Notes: generated by a model not told the origin, from the letters alone. DNA of 64,000 nt from Cervus elaphus (GCF_910594005.1 NC_057818.1:61392001-61456000), one strand, 5' to 3'; shown: positions 35,190 through 46,012, counted from the first letter of the stretch. Numbers and translations are program-made.

Positions 35190-35715
35190 TATTTTCTAAA
35201 GCGATGACAAATCTAGACAGCATATTAAAAAGGAGAGACATTACTTTGCCCACAAAGGTCTGTATAGTAAAGTGATGGTTTTTCCAGTAGTCATGTATGG
35301 ATATGAGAGCTGGACCATAAAGAAGGCTGAGTGGTAAAGAACTGATGCTTTTGAACTGTGGTGTTGGAAAGACTCTGGAGAGTCCCTTGGACTGCAAGGA
35401 GATCAAACCAGTCAATCCTAAAGGAGATCAATCCTGAATATTCACTGGAAGGGTTGATGTTGAAGCTGAAGCTCCAATACTTCGGTCACCTGATGTGAAG
35501 AGCCGACTCATTAGAAGAGACCCTGATGCTGGGAAAGATTCAAAGTGGGAGAAGAAGGGGACGACAGAGAATGAGTTGGTTGAATGGCATCATCAACTCA
35601 ATGGACATGAGCTTGAGCAAGCTCTGGGAGAAGGTGAAGGACAGGGAAGCCTGGCATGCTGCCGTCCATGTGGTTGCAAAGAGTCAGACATGACTGTCCA
35701 AGTGAACGACAACAG
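35190..35715 (+). mobile_element. BovB LINE 3' end
   Basis: Plus-strand BovB reverse transcriptase C-terminal region and 3' end: GTCATGTATGGATATGAGAG, CTGATGCTGGGAAAGATTC, and the terminal GAGTCAGACATGAC. Confidence 0.88.
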
Positions 35716-35884
35716 CGTTCTCTCAAATGTGGGTAACAAAGTCTGAAAAATACAGTCTTCCGAAGATTTGGGACTTATGGATGAACGCCATACCCCCATC
35801 AAACCATGGGATCTAATCATTTTCAGAACATTCAAAAACTGCAGATTATATGCTATTTTCAAAAATACATGTCAAAATATATCT

Positions 35885-36128
35885 ATCTTAGCAATATCTT
35901 CTTAGATGCACTTCTAGTAGCCAACTCCCACACTAAGGTTTGTTTCAGAGCAGGCTGTTTGATACGAAATCTCGTAGGCATTCTTTTTCTTATAGCTGAG
36001 TCAAAATCCTCAGCATGATCAGAAGCTCCCATCACTAGGACCTGGCACCTGGGATCCGTATCCAGTCCATCACAAAGACTCATAAACCGAGCTTTCATCA
36101 TGGCTAGGCTCCACGGTCAGAAACTGAA
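35885..36128 (-). pseudogene. ATAD1: ATAD1 retropseudogene fragment (AAA+ ATPase)
   Basis: On the minus strand a 72-codon frame (36101-35883) reads as the middle of the ATAD1/Msp1 AAA+ domain. It has the F-M-S-L-x-D-G-L-D-T-D segment followed by C-Q-V-x-V-M-G-A, then D-S-A-I-x-x-R-M-P-T-R-F and Q-P-A-L-K-Q. These are the residues after Walker B and the sensor and arginine-finger region. An S-D-R-G-A segment just upstream extends the match to about 36128. No introns occur where the parent gene would be expected to have them, and both ends are lost. The fragment directly abuts decayed zinc-finger sequence. Parent function: extraction of mislocalised tail-anchored proteins from the outer mitochondrial membrane. 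This copy is not functional. Confidence 0.85.
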
Positions 36129-36149
36129 CATTCTCATGATCAGATTGCT

Positions 36150-36740
36150 CAAGTCCTAATACCTGAACTCAACGTAAAGGTTTTCCACACTCATTGCATT
36201 TGGCAGGTGTAGCTCCAATATGTTCCCCAACTTGTGATCTTTGGGTAAAAGCCTTGCCACACACTTTACATCTGTGTGCTTTCTCTTCACGATAAATATT
36301 CTGCCATCTAGTGATAAATGAACAATAACATGAAGCCTCAGCATATTCACTGCAATTTAACTCATGAAGTATTTCGTACGTCTAAGGCACAACCTAAAAG
36401 CTTCAAAATTCAGTACATTAGTACTGCTTGGTGCAGTACAAACAACTGGATTACTGGTGCAAGGGGGACCAATGAGAAAAGGTTGCTCACATTCCTGGGA
36501 CTGGTGATGAACTTTTTTAGAATAAGTAGATTTTCAACGGCCTGACCACATTCAACATCATTTGTTCTCAATCCAGTGTGAATATTCTCATGAAGCATAA
36601 GATATGAACCACTGCCGAAAGCACTGCAACCTCAATTGTATTTTCAAGGGCTCTCACCTCTGTACATCATCTGATGGCAAGTTAGGCTTGAAAGTACACT
36701 GAAGAATTTACCACACTCATTACATTTCTAACGTTTCTTT
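36150..36740 (-). pseudogene. Decayed C2H2 zinc-finger exon remnant (third copy)
   Basis: Minus-strand remnants of fingers lie at several places: C-N-E-C-G-K near 36200, C-K-V-C-G-K-A-F-T-Q near 36260, C-G-Q-A near 36550, and a C-N-E-C-G-K segment near 36715. Frames are shifted throughout. The 36180-36300 part is similar to 13880-13960, so this looks like the 3' portion of another member of the same gene family. Confidence 0.75.
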
Positions 36741-37025
36741 TCATTGGAAAAGACCCTGATGCTGGGAAAGATGGAAGGCAGGCGGAAAAGAGGATGAGAT
36801 GGTTGGATGTCATCACGGACTCAATGGACAGGAGTTTGAGCAAGTCCTGGTGATGGTGAAGGGCAGGAATCCTGCCTCCTTCAGTCCATAGGGTCGCTCA
36901 GAGTCCGAGAGGACTGAGTGACTTAACGACAGCCCACTCCAGTATTCTTGCCTGGGAAATCCCACGGACACAGGAGCCTGGCGGGCTACAGTCCATGGGG
37001 AGCTCAAAGAGATCTGACTGAGCAC
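36738..37025 (+). mobile_element. BovB 3' end with attached Bov-A unit
   Basis: BovB terminal region (AAAGACCCTGATGCTGGGAA at 36750) continues to about 36930. A Bov-A monomer follows (CCACTCCAGTATTCTTGCCT to about 37020). Confidence 0.8.
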
Positions 37026-38345
37026 TGTGACCATTTTATATTTCTCTTTGATTCTAATGCTCATACAAGTAACCAGCATCTCTAAAACTAACCTGCTAAA
37101 ATGAAGTCTTTGTGGTCAATTTCCTACCACGGTCATATAAAACAGAAAAGTACAGTAATACGCCTCCCTAACACCCGAGAAAGAACTTCAGCTCCAGCAC
37201 CAGTCCCAAAGCAGAAATTCGAAACTAGTTCCTGAACACGTGATTTGATACTTATAAAATCATCAAGTGCCATGTCAAAATTAAAATGACCTTTTCCTTA
37301 TAAATTACTACATATTTCGTGCACTGTATGTGTTACCTCAGGATCTTACCTCGACAGGAAATCAGACCCTGGGCCTCTCACAGCAACTACTGAACTTATT
37401 TCGGCTGGAGGAAGGGGTCGGGGAATAGGGAGGTGCGAAGTGACTGGAGACCACGGATAGGGAGGAGAGGGGACCCCACAGGCGCAGCTTAACAACAAAA
37501 ACAAAAACAAACAAGTACCTCAGGTTCCCAATGGTCGGCCGCACCTACCAAGTCTGGCCTTCAGGAATTTGCTGCAGAATGGCTTGCATCTAAGCGGAAA
37601 CCGGAAACTCCTCAGCCTTTGGTATCAGAACAGGGAGGGGCGGAGCGTAGGACACAAGCCTGCGCCTGGGAGTGTCAGGGGCGGGGCCGAGCGGACACCT
37701 GCTGTGTTCTTCCTTTGGGTTCCCAAGTACCTTGCCAAGGTTTGGAAGTACTTGAGGGTCTTTCCCGTCTTGTATTGCATCATGGATTCCTCATAACTGT
37801 AACAGTTTTAAAGTAAAAACTTAATATTCTGTGGGATAATTGCGTTGGAAAGTAAGGTTTCCTCAAAACAGGATTCCTGCTGATGAGGCTGAAGCAGTTC
37901 AGCCTGGGAACTGAAACCTGGTGTGGTGGCCGGGCTGGCGGTCGGTAGGGGTGGGTGGGGGTTGATGTGCGGTGGTGGCTGGACCCAGAAATATTCCTGC
38001 AATTCGAATTAATTTAAGTAGTTTAAGTACACAAGAACTGTCTTTGTGTAGGTATGACAAGCTGGAATGTGAATCACATAGCTCTTAGTAACACCTCATA
38101 GTTAACACCTGTAAGAAGAAAACTATCTTAACATTCCACTTCTTCAAAGATCAAGCTTATTAGTCACTGCAGAGGCCCAACAACAACGCACCCTGAGGGG
38201 AATGCAGGCTGGAGAAAAACAGGTACCATTCGGAGCTTCAGACATAGTAGCCTTGGTAAATCAGCAACAGCCTCTTGGGCCCATCCTCCTCCTCAGGAAG
38301 TCCAGGTAAGTTTAGGCGAGTCTCTCCTCATAGAGAGTCACTCTC
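36950..38345. repeat. Tandem segmental duplication, copy 1 (partner 38860-41205)
   Basis: Three blocks align with copy 2 in the same order: 37030-37360 with 38930-39290, 37360-37560 with 39280-39480, and 37740-38345 with 40400-41205. Copy 2 is longer because of the GC-rich array and an inserted BovB end. Confidence 0.85.
37350..37720 (-). promoter_or_regulatory. GC-rich first-exon/promoter region, zinc-finger-type (copy 1)
   Basis: GC-rich block with GGGGCGGAG and GGGGCGGGGCC boxes. On the minus strand a splice donor GACTTG/GTAGGTGCGG lies at 37549/37548 and is conserved exactly in copy 2 (39477/39476). This suggests an untranslated first exon transcribed to the left. It carries a single GGGGCCGAGC unit at 37683-37692. 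Confidence 0.55.
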
Positions 38346-38724
38346 TGTCAAACGTCTGTTAGCTAGGAGCATTTTCAACCTAATTTTTATCTCTGACAAT
38401 ATTCCACCAACAACCTTCCCACAAATAACCAGGCCTCATTACTTGAAGCTAACTGCTCCTTGTCCACTGCCCCACATAATCACCTTAGGTTTACTGTAGC
38501 ACTGACAGTCAACCGTAATGCACAAAACCTGAAACTATCTCTCAAATGACTTCAGATTCTCTGATCTCTTAAGATACTTTCTCACTATTATATACCACTT
38601 CCCACTGTACTTGTCAGCAGTCCATAAATCAGCATTATCCACACTGGGTCTCACTGACTGGAAAACTACCAACCAAAACTCACTTCTTTAATTCAAATTA
38701 AACACTAGTATCAAACCAAAGAGG

Positions 38725-38935
38725 CCTCCCAGGTGGCTCAGCGGTAAAGAATACTCCTGCCAATGGAGATGCAAGAGATGGGGGTTTTATCCCTGAGTCC
38801 GAAGATCCCCAAGATTAGGAAATGGCAACCCACTCTAGTATTCTTGCCTGGGAAATCCCATGGACACAGGAGCCTGGCGGGCTACACTCCATGGGGTCTC
38901 AAAGAGTTGGAAATGTCTGAGCATAGAGACCATTT
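38725..38935 (+). mobile_element. Bov-tA SINE
   Basis: Forward-oriented: tRNA head CCTCCCAGGTGGCTCAGCGG, then the Bov-A body (CCCACTCTAGTATTCTTGCC) to about 38935. It sits at the junction between the two tandem copies. Confidence 0.88.
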
Positions 38936-39279
38936 TATGTTTTTCTCTGATTCTAGAGCTCATACATGTAACCAGCATCACTAAAAATAATCTCCTAAAA
39001 TGAAGAGTCTCTGTAGTCAATTTATGACCTTGGTCATATAAACCAGAAAAGGACAATAATACGACTCCCTAACACTCGAGAAAGAACTCCAGCTCCACCA
39101 CCAGTTGCAAAGATGAAAGTCTAAGCTGGTTCCTGAACAAGTGTTTTGGTATATTTACAAAATTATTCAGTGCCAGTTCTCAATTATAATGACTTTCTCT
39201 CTAGTAACAAATTACTATCTGTTTCGTGCACGATATATGTTACCTCAGCATTTTCCACTGAAAGGAAATTAGACCACGG

Positions 39280-39602
39280 GCCTCTCAAAGTAACAACAGA
39301 GTTTACTGAGGGAGGAAAGGTTGGTGGATTAGGAAGGTTCCAAGTGACCCGAGACCACAGATATGGAGTAGAGGAGACCCTATGGGCGGAGCTTAAGAAG
39401 ACCAAAAAGCAAAAAACAGTACCTTAAACTAATAAGCAATCAACGGTGCAACACAAGCCGGGGAGACCGCACCTACCAAGTCTCGGCTTCAGTAATTGCT
39501 GTAAACTCACGTCCTTTGAGGGGAGATACCAGATATTCCCAAGCCGTAGGTTCCAGAGGAAAGGGACAATGAGGGGCGGAGGAGCCTAGGACGCCCGCCT
39601 GC
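39280..39602 (-). promoter_or_regulatory. GC-rich first-exon/promoter region, zinc-finger-type (copy 2)
   Basis: Matches copy 1 and keeps the minus-strand donor GACTTG/GTAGGTGCGG (exon end 39477). The repeat array begins about 125 bp upstream of this donor in the sense of transcription. It would therefore fall in the 5' untranslated exon or core promoter. Transcription is inferred, not shown. Confidence 0.5.
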
Positions 39603-39710
39603 GTCGGGCCGTGTGAGGAGCGGGCCGTGTGAGGAGCGGGGCCGAGCGTCGGGCCGTGTGAGGAGCGGGCCGTGTGAGGAGCGGGGCCGAGCGTCGGGCC
39701 GTGTGAGGAG
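39603..39710. repeat. 45-bp tandem repeat leading into the decamer array
   Basis: Two perfect 45-bp copies (39603-39647 and 39648-39692) plus a truncated third (39693-39720). Each contains two copies of a 16-base piece CGGGCCGTGTGAGGAG-like and ends in one GGGGCCGAGC unit. The truncated copy passes directly into the decamer array. Confidence 0.95.
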
Positions 39711-40403
39711 CGGGCCGAGCGGGGCCGAGCGGGGCCGAGCGGGGCCGAGCGGGGCCGAGCGGGGCCGAGCGGGGCCGAGCGGGGCCGAGCGGGGGCCGAG
39801 CGGGGCCGAGCGGGGCCGAGCGGGGCCGAGCGGGGCCGAGCGGGGGCCGAGCGGGGCCGAGCGGGGCCGAGCGGGGCCGAGCGGGGCCGAGCGGGGCCGA
39901 GCGGGGCCGAGCGGGGCCGAGCGGGGCCGAGCGGGGCCGAGCGGGGCCGAGCGGGGCCGAGCGGGGCCGAGCGGGGGCCGAGCGGGGCCGAGCGGGGCCG
40001 AGCGGGGCCGAGCGGGGCCGAGCGGGGCCGAGCGGGGCCGAGCGGGGCCGAGCGGGGCCGAGCGGGGCCGAGCGGGGCCGAGCGGGGCCGAGCGGGGCCG
40101 AGCGGGGCCGAGCGGGGCCGAGCGGGGCCGAGCGGGGCCGAGCGGGGCCGAGCGGGGCCGAGCGGGGCCGAGCGGGGCCGAGCGGGGCCGAGCGGGGCCG
40201 AGCGGGGCCGAGCGGGGCCGAGCGGGGCCGAGCGGGGCCGAGCGGGGCCGAGCGGGGCCGAGCGGGGCCGAGCGGGGCCGAGCGGGGCCGAGCGGGGCCG
40301 AGCGGGGCCGAGCGGGGCCGAGCGGGGCCGAGCGGGGCCGAGCGGGGCCGAGCGGGGCCGAGCGGGGCCGAGCGGGGCCGAGCGGGGCCGAGCGGGGCCG
40401 AGC
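39711..40403. repeat. GGGGCCGAGC decamer minisatellite, about 69 units
   Basis: Head-to-tail 10-bp units fill 39711-40403. From 39721 I count 68 units. All are identical except three 11-bp units with an extra G (39791-39801, 39842-39852, 39973-39983). The first unit (39711-39720) is a GGGCCGAGC variant. Each unit contributes two CpG sites. The G4 run every 10 bases could support quadruplex formation with 6-base loops. The period of 10 leaves every frame open on both strands, so the long frames here (282, 310 and 363 codons) are side effects of the repeat, not genes. Confidence 0.97.
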
Positions 40404-40554
40404 ATACTTGAGGGTCTCTCACGTCTTGTGTTGCACCATTGATGCTCATTACTTTAAGTAACTGGAACAGTTTTAATAAAACCTTAAAATTCTTTGGGAT
40501 AATCACAATGGAAAGAAAAAAGCTTTTGGCATAACATTTGGAGTCCTCCATGTC

Positions 40555-40700
40555 CGACGACAGAGGATGAAATCGTTGGATGGCATCACCGACACAATGA
40601 GTTTGAGTAAACTCTGGGAGTTGGCGATGGACAGGGAGGCCTGGCGTGCTGCAGTCCATGGGGTCCCAGAGAGTCAAACACGACTGAGCGACTGAACCAA
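40555..40700 (+). mobile_element. BovB LINE 3' terminal fragment
   Basis: Contains GTTGGATGGCATCACCGAC and the terminal GAGTCAAACACGACTGAGCG. Absent from the paralogous position in copy 1 (about 37860), so it was inserted after the duplication. Confidence 0.85.
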
Positions 40701-41284
40701 ACTGTACTTGGAGTCCTGCTGATGAGGCTCAAGTGATTTCAGACGACTGGGAACTGAAACCTGGTCTTCTGGCCAGGTTGGGGTTGGGAGGGGGTTGATG
40801 TGGGGTGCTGGTGGGGTGGGGCTGGATGTGGGGTACTAGCTGCACCCAGGAATATTCCTGCAATTAGAATTAATTTAAGCAGTTTAAGTAAACAAGAACT
40901 GGCTTTGTGTACTGATGACAAGCTAGAATGGGAAACACACAACTCTTAGAAAGGGCTACTTCATACTAACACTTCTAAGGAGAAAAATGTCTTGACGGTC
41001 CCCTTCTTCAAGTACCAAGCTTATTAGTCACTGCAGTGGCCCAGCGAAAGTGCACCCTGAGGGGAATGCAGGATTGAGAAAAGCAGCCACCATACTGTGC
41101 TTTGGACATTCTGGCCTTGGGATTTCAGGAAGGGTCTCTTGGGTCCATCCATGTCTTCAGCAAGGCCAGATAAGTTTGGGGGACTCTCTCCTGGTTTTCA
41201 GATCTCCCAGTTATTGGTTGATGACCCCAATTTTGTTTGGCAATGTTTTAACATACATAGCGCCCAGTTAAAAGACACTGAGTA

Positions 41285-41720
41285 GAACCTCCCTGGTGGT
41301 GCAGTGCTAAATAATCTACCTGCCAATGCACAGGACCCGGGTTTGATCCCTGGTGTGGGAGGATGATACGTGCCTCGCAGCAACTAAGCCCGTGCAACAC
41401 AAGTACTGAGCCTGTGCCCCAAAGCCTGTGCTCTGCAACAGCAGCAGCCCCAGCAATGAGAAGCCTGCACACAAGTAACCAGAAAGTCGCTTCTGCTGCT
41501 GCAACTAGCGAAAGCCCACGTGCAGCAAAGAGGCTCAGCTGAGCCCATAGAACAGACAGACACTGAGTCCTCTGGACCGACCAAAAGAACCTTCAAAACG
41601 CCAGTCTCCAACCACACCCCAGCCAAGGTTACATGGAGAATTCACAGCCCGATTGCTGCAAAAGGAGAAAGAAGCCAGCACAATGAAGACTTAATAGCCA
41701 AAAATAAATTTTAAAGATTA
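41285..41720 (+). mobile_element. tRNA-derived SINE(s), CHR-type
   Basis: Head CCTCCCTGGTGGTGCAGTG, then the CAACTAAGCCCGTG and ACTGAGCCTGTGCCC body typical of this SINE. Similar A-rich, diverged sequence continues to about 41720 (AAAAATAAATTTTAAAG). Confidence 0.75.
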
Positions 41721-41725
41721 TTAAA

Positions 41726-42335
41726 GAGAGAAAAAAACTTTTAATGAGAAATGCATTCTTCTTTATAAAAGTTTCTGTTCCATGCTTATGATGACAAAGC
41801 TTCAAATACTTACATGAGAAAAACTTGTTTACATCATAATATATAACACTTAAGTCAATACGTCAATGTAATGGAATGTCAAATTACTATATGATCACTT
41901 GATGGTAATTAGGCAATTTACTTCCTGTTGAAAAATTGTAATATATTTTCTCTAATTTCATTGTCTGTTTCTGAAATATATGTCAGTTGTGGACAACAAA
42001 GCACATTGTCAAATATAAAGTCTTAAGCAGACATTAGAATTTATTTTCACCAAAATTATCAACTTGGCACTATTTATAAATATTTCTGTGTGTATTATCT
42101 GACTGAACTCAAGTCTTAAAGGAACTGTTTTTCTTTACATTTACAGGGCACCTACTATGTTCCCTGTTATTGTCTACCTGCCTTTTAATGTTACAAAAGT
42201 CTCAAAATAACCCACTGACTTATGTATTTGTTAGTGGAAGGCAGGAAAGAAATGTAAATTAAGCATTAAATCTGGGTCATAACGTGTGGAAAGAAAAAGT
42301 ATCGCTAAGGAAAAACTACTGAAAAAAACAAAAGA
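41726..42335. other. AT-rich stretch, nothing recognised
   Basis: No frames of note and no repeat that I can assign. Confidence 0.4.
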
Positions 42336-42339
42336 AATA

Positions 42340-42565
42340 GGATGGCAGGATTTAAGAGATTAGCACTGAAACATATATATTATCATATGTAAAAGAGCCA
42401 GTGGGAGTTTGATGTATGAGCATGTGCTCCAGGACAATCTGGAGGAATACGGTGGCGAGAGAGGTGGGTTCAGGAGGGAGGGGACAAATGCATGCCTATG
42501 GCCTATTCATGTTGATGTACAGCAAAAACCATCACAATATTGTTAAAAATAAATAAATAAATAGA
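42340..42565 (+). mobile_element. Ruminant L1 3' UTR, truncated
   Basis: Contains AGGAGGGAGGGGACAAATGC, CCTATTCATGTTGATGTACA and an (AAAT)n tail at 42547-42562. It abuts the decayed finger exon. Confidence 0.8.
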
Positions 42566-43465
42566 TCAACCGATGGTGAGTTAGGTCTGAATACAGAATC
42601 AAAGGTTTCCTACACCTAACACATTTGTGTAGTTTTCCTTCAGGTTGAATTTTCTGACAGTCAAAAAGTTGATATATTTTACTGCATTCTCTACATGTGT
42701 AAGTTTTCACTGCAGTATGGATTCTCAGATGATCTGCAGCGTCATTCCTTGTGACTGAAGGGTTTGCCACATAAATAACATGTATGTGGTTTCTCTCCTG
42801 TATGAACTGCTTAATGGGCAGTTCATGCTGAACATGCACTAGAAACTCTGCCACATTCATTTCACTTGCATGTTTTCTATACAGTATGAGTTCTCTGAAT
42901 TATAAGGTCTGAACACTGACTAAAGGCTTTGTACCACTCACGACATTTGCACTAAAATGTTTCTCACAACTGTCACATTTCTAATGTTTCTCTCTAGTAT
43001 GAATTCTCTGATGGTTTCTAAGTTCGTCATTTCAAGAAAAGCTCCGGCCATATACATCATATATATATTGTTTCTCTCCTGTCTGAACTTGCTGATGATG
43101 ATTTATGGATTACTAAAAGGTTTGTCACAATTTTTATATTTGTAAGGTTCTCTCCACTATGAATTCTCTGGTGAACTGCGACGTTTGCATTCACACTGAA
43201 AGCCCTGCCACATATAGCTCATTTATATGGTTTCTCTCCAGCATGAACTCTCTGATGAACAGCAAGGTTTGAACTTGCCCTGAAACCCTTGCCACATATA
43301 TCCCATTTATATGGTTTCACTCCAACAGGAAATCTCCGATGAACAGTAAGGTCTGCAGTATGACTAAACGCCTCGTCACATACATTGCATTTGTATGGCT
43401 TCTCTCCAGTATGAATCCTCTGATGAAGTGCAAGTCTTGTAGTTTGATTAAAGGCCTTGCCATAT
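42566..43465 (-). pseudogene. Decayed finger exon of the second KRAB zinc-finger gene
   Basis: Read on the minus strand, at least eight to ten degraded C2H2 modules can be followed. One is C-R-E-C-S-K in the 42543-42860 frame. Others are visible near 42740, 42850, 43140, 43210, 43300 and 43390 by C-x-x-C and H-x-R-x-H spacing with HTGEK-like linkers. Frameshifts, stops and lost cysteines occur in almost every module. The matching KRAB-A exon lies at 48699-48825 and the start exon at 52911-52925. This is the broken paralogue of the gene at 14-26 kb. Confidence 0.8.
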
Positions 43466-43700
43466 GCATTCCCACATGCCTGAGAACAACTAAGCCTGTA
43501 GACCTTAAATGATGATTCTGTGCTCTAAGGCCGGGGAGTCACGACTACTGAGCAAACACACAGAGACCATGCATTGCAACAAGAGAATCCACTAGAATTA
43601 TAAGTTCATGCACTGTAACTAGAGGGTAGACCTTGCTTGTTGCAAGTAAAGAAAAGCCCCTGAAGCAACAAAGACCCAGTGCAGCCATAAACAAATTTTA
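43465..43700 (+). mobile_element. tRNA-derived SINE fragment, head missing
   Basis: Body only (GAACAACTAAGCCTGTAGAC to CCCAGTGCAGCCATAAAC, then an A-rich end). Confidence 0.65.
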
Positions 43701-43771
43701 AATAAATTTTTAACTTAGTTATGAAGATAAAGGATATCTTTTAAGCAAAAGTAACCTTTGAGGCAAACTCC

Positions 43772-43886
43772 CTGGTGATCCAGTAGTTAGCACTATGTGC
43801 TTCCACTGTAGGGGGCACAGAATCCTTCCATGAATGGGGAACTAAGAACCAGACTGCCATGTGGCACAACAAAAAGAAAAAAAGGT
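43772..43886 (+). mobile_element. tRNA-derived SINE (CHR-type)
   Basis: Head AACTCCCTGGTGATCCAGTA and end GCACAACAAAAAGAAAAAAA. Confidence 0.75.
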
Positions 43887-43889
43887 AAC

Positions 43890-44500
43890 ATCTGATTTTT
43901 TGTATAAAATACGGAACAGTCTATGCCACCTAACAGCACGAATTAGCACAGGAAGGGGACAAGGGGAAGTAAATCCTGCTGAAACACCTCATCACATGCT
44001 ACCCAAAGTCAAGCAGCAAAATTGACAGGAGTCAAATGACAGATTGTTGCAGAACATATAAAGACTTTGCCTTTTGGGACCTCTTTTCTTGGAGTCCACT
44101 TTCCATGAAACCTCTCTCTTTCTCTCTCTTTTCTTAAATCACTTTGTTCATTTAGAAACAGCCATCTGTAAGTCAGAAGTACTTTCCATTCTCCTTAATA
44201 AAATGTAATTTTGAGGTAGGAATTGGAAGGGCTGAGGTTGGACATCTACAATCAGTTACTCTCCTCCTTGCATGCCCTGAGATAAGAGATAGGTGGGCTC
44301 AGGTTGAGGAATTTACAGCCAACAACAACAGGGTAAACAGCCAGTTTGTCTCTTAATTCAAGGGACTGATCATGGCAAGGACAAAGAAAGGAAAAAACCC
44401 TGTCTGATCAAGGAGACAGTACACAAGTGCAGAAAGGCTCCTTGGAGTTAAAAGTCAGAGGAGCATTCCAGGAAAAATGAGTCTTGCTTCCTCTGCTGCC
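43890..44500. other. Non-coding stretch
   Basis: No gene recognised. A CT-rich run (CTCTCTCTTTCTCTCTCTTT near 44120) and an AATAAA near 44197 are the only notable marks. Confidence 0.4.
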
Positions 44501-44502
44501 TG

Positions 44503-44780
44503 CTGCTGCTAAGCTGCTTCAGTCATGTCAATTCTGTGCGACCCCACAGACGGCAGCCCACCAGGCTCCCCTGTTCGTGGGATGCTCCAGGCAAGAACAC
44601 TGGAGTGGGTTGCCATTTCCTTCTCCAATGAATGAAAGTAAAAGTGAAAGCGAAGTCACTCAGTAGTGTCCAACTCTTAGCGACCCCACAGACTGCAGCC
44701 TACCAGGCTCCTCCGTCCATGGGATTTTCAAGGCAAGAGTACTGGAGTGGGTTGCCATTGTCTTCTCCATGCTCCTCTGA
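44503..44780 (-). mobile_element. Bov-A2-type SINE dimer
   Basis: Two Bov-A monomers in reverse orientation (44503-44630 and 44640-44775), each carrying a GACCCCACAGAC-type core and a TTGCCAT...TTCTCCA end. Confidence 0.88.
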
Positions 44781-45790
44781 GAAGCCTTTACTTCAAGATC
44801 CAGGGTGTGCCTGTGTAGCCAAGGAGAGGGTCCTGAGACAAACTAACCAGGGGGGACAAAGCAAGGTGATTGGTCCACATTTCTCATCCCTTTCTTCTTA
44901 CTAAAAACAGACGTCTTACTTTCCTTAAGCAACCATGAGCAGTCCATTATATTAGCATTTTGTAGACTGGTGAACATAAATACCAGTGAGAATGTCTAAG
45001 AATATTTGCTTTCTTATAGAGAACATCTCAGGGTGGCACCAAACGTTTTCATTAATAGTCCAAAATCTCTTTAGTTTGTCTGCAAGAGGAAATGAGTTTT
45101 CAGTAATCTGTGATTCAGAATCTTATTTTATTTGGAAATGACCTATATATTCAATGAGCTTTCATCTCTTAGTTTAGCACAACCCTAAAAACTCAGGTTA
45201 TTCAAATCTGGAGAGACTATTCTAGACAGACATAGTCATTCCTAACAGAGTTTATCTAAAACCTCCAACTGCATTTGCATTCTTTCCTTAAAAGCTTCTT
45301 CACTCGAGTTACTTTACCTGTTCACAAACTTACTTACCATTAAACCTAAGTACAATAAAAGTATTAGACAATGTTGAAGACTCAAGACGTGTCTTAATTA
45401 GATTAGCAAACAAACATTAATACTAGATATTTAATATTGAATATTTCCCAGTTCACGTTAACCTGAAATTCATTTAGGTTAATTTCTCTTGCAATTGTTT
45501 GATTTGTAAGTGCTTACTTTTTTTTTTTTTTTTAAAAACAATTGAATTAGAGTTCATTTACAAATTAACCTCAGCAATATTATCCAAAAACAAAGACACA
45601 CACTGAGACAAACATACATGCAGATCGACAGACATGAGAGCTCTCATACTTTTGTGCTTGAGATTTAAAATGTCTCTTTCACACTTTTCTTACCACCCCC
45701 CTCCATGTGGTTTAAAATACTAGTTCGCTCAAGACTGAAATTTCTGGAAAAATGGGTTACGTATTTCAAGGACATGGCAAAGGCTGCATG
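44781..45790. other. AT-rich non-coding stretch
   Basis: Only a T-run (about 45518-45533) stands out. No gene recognised. Confidence 0.4.
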
Positions 45791-45794
45791 CTAT

Positions 45795-46012
45795 GCAAGG
45801 TCGCTTCAGTCCTGTCCAACTCCCTGCAACCCCATGGAGTCTAGACCACCAGGCTCCTCTGTCCATGATGGGACTCTCCAGGCAAGAATACTGGAGTGGG
45901 TTGCCATTCACTCCTCCAAGGGATCTTCCCTATCCAGGGATCACATCCACATCTCCTGTGTCTCCCCCAGGGGCTGGGAGGTTCTTTACCACTAGAGTCA
46001 TCTGGGAAGCCC
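45795..46012 (-). mobile_element. Bov-tA SINE
   Basis: Reverse-oriented, from GCATGCTATGCAAGGTCGCT to the tRNA-like end TCATCTGGGAAGCCC. Confidence 0.88.

Larger units (their letters stand above)
38860..41205. repeat. Tandem segmental duplication, copy 2 (partner 36950-38345)
   Basis: Same block order as copy 1. Insertions specific to this copy are the 45-bp and 10-bp repeat array (39603-40403) and a BovB end (40555-40700). Confidence 0.85.

Noticed and set aside
39473..40677. Long open frames of 282, 310 and 363 codons on both strands over the decamer array
   Set aside because: A 10-bp repeat without stop codons keeps all frames open; the predicted proteins are just decapeptide repeats. 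Translation cannot be excluded but nothing supports a gene.
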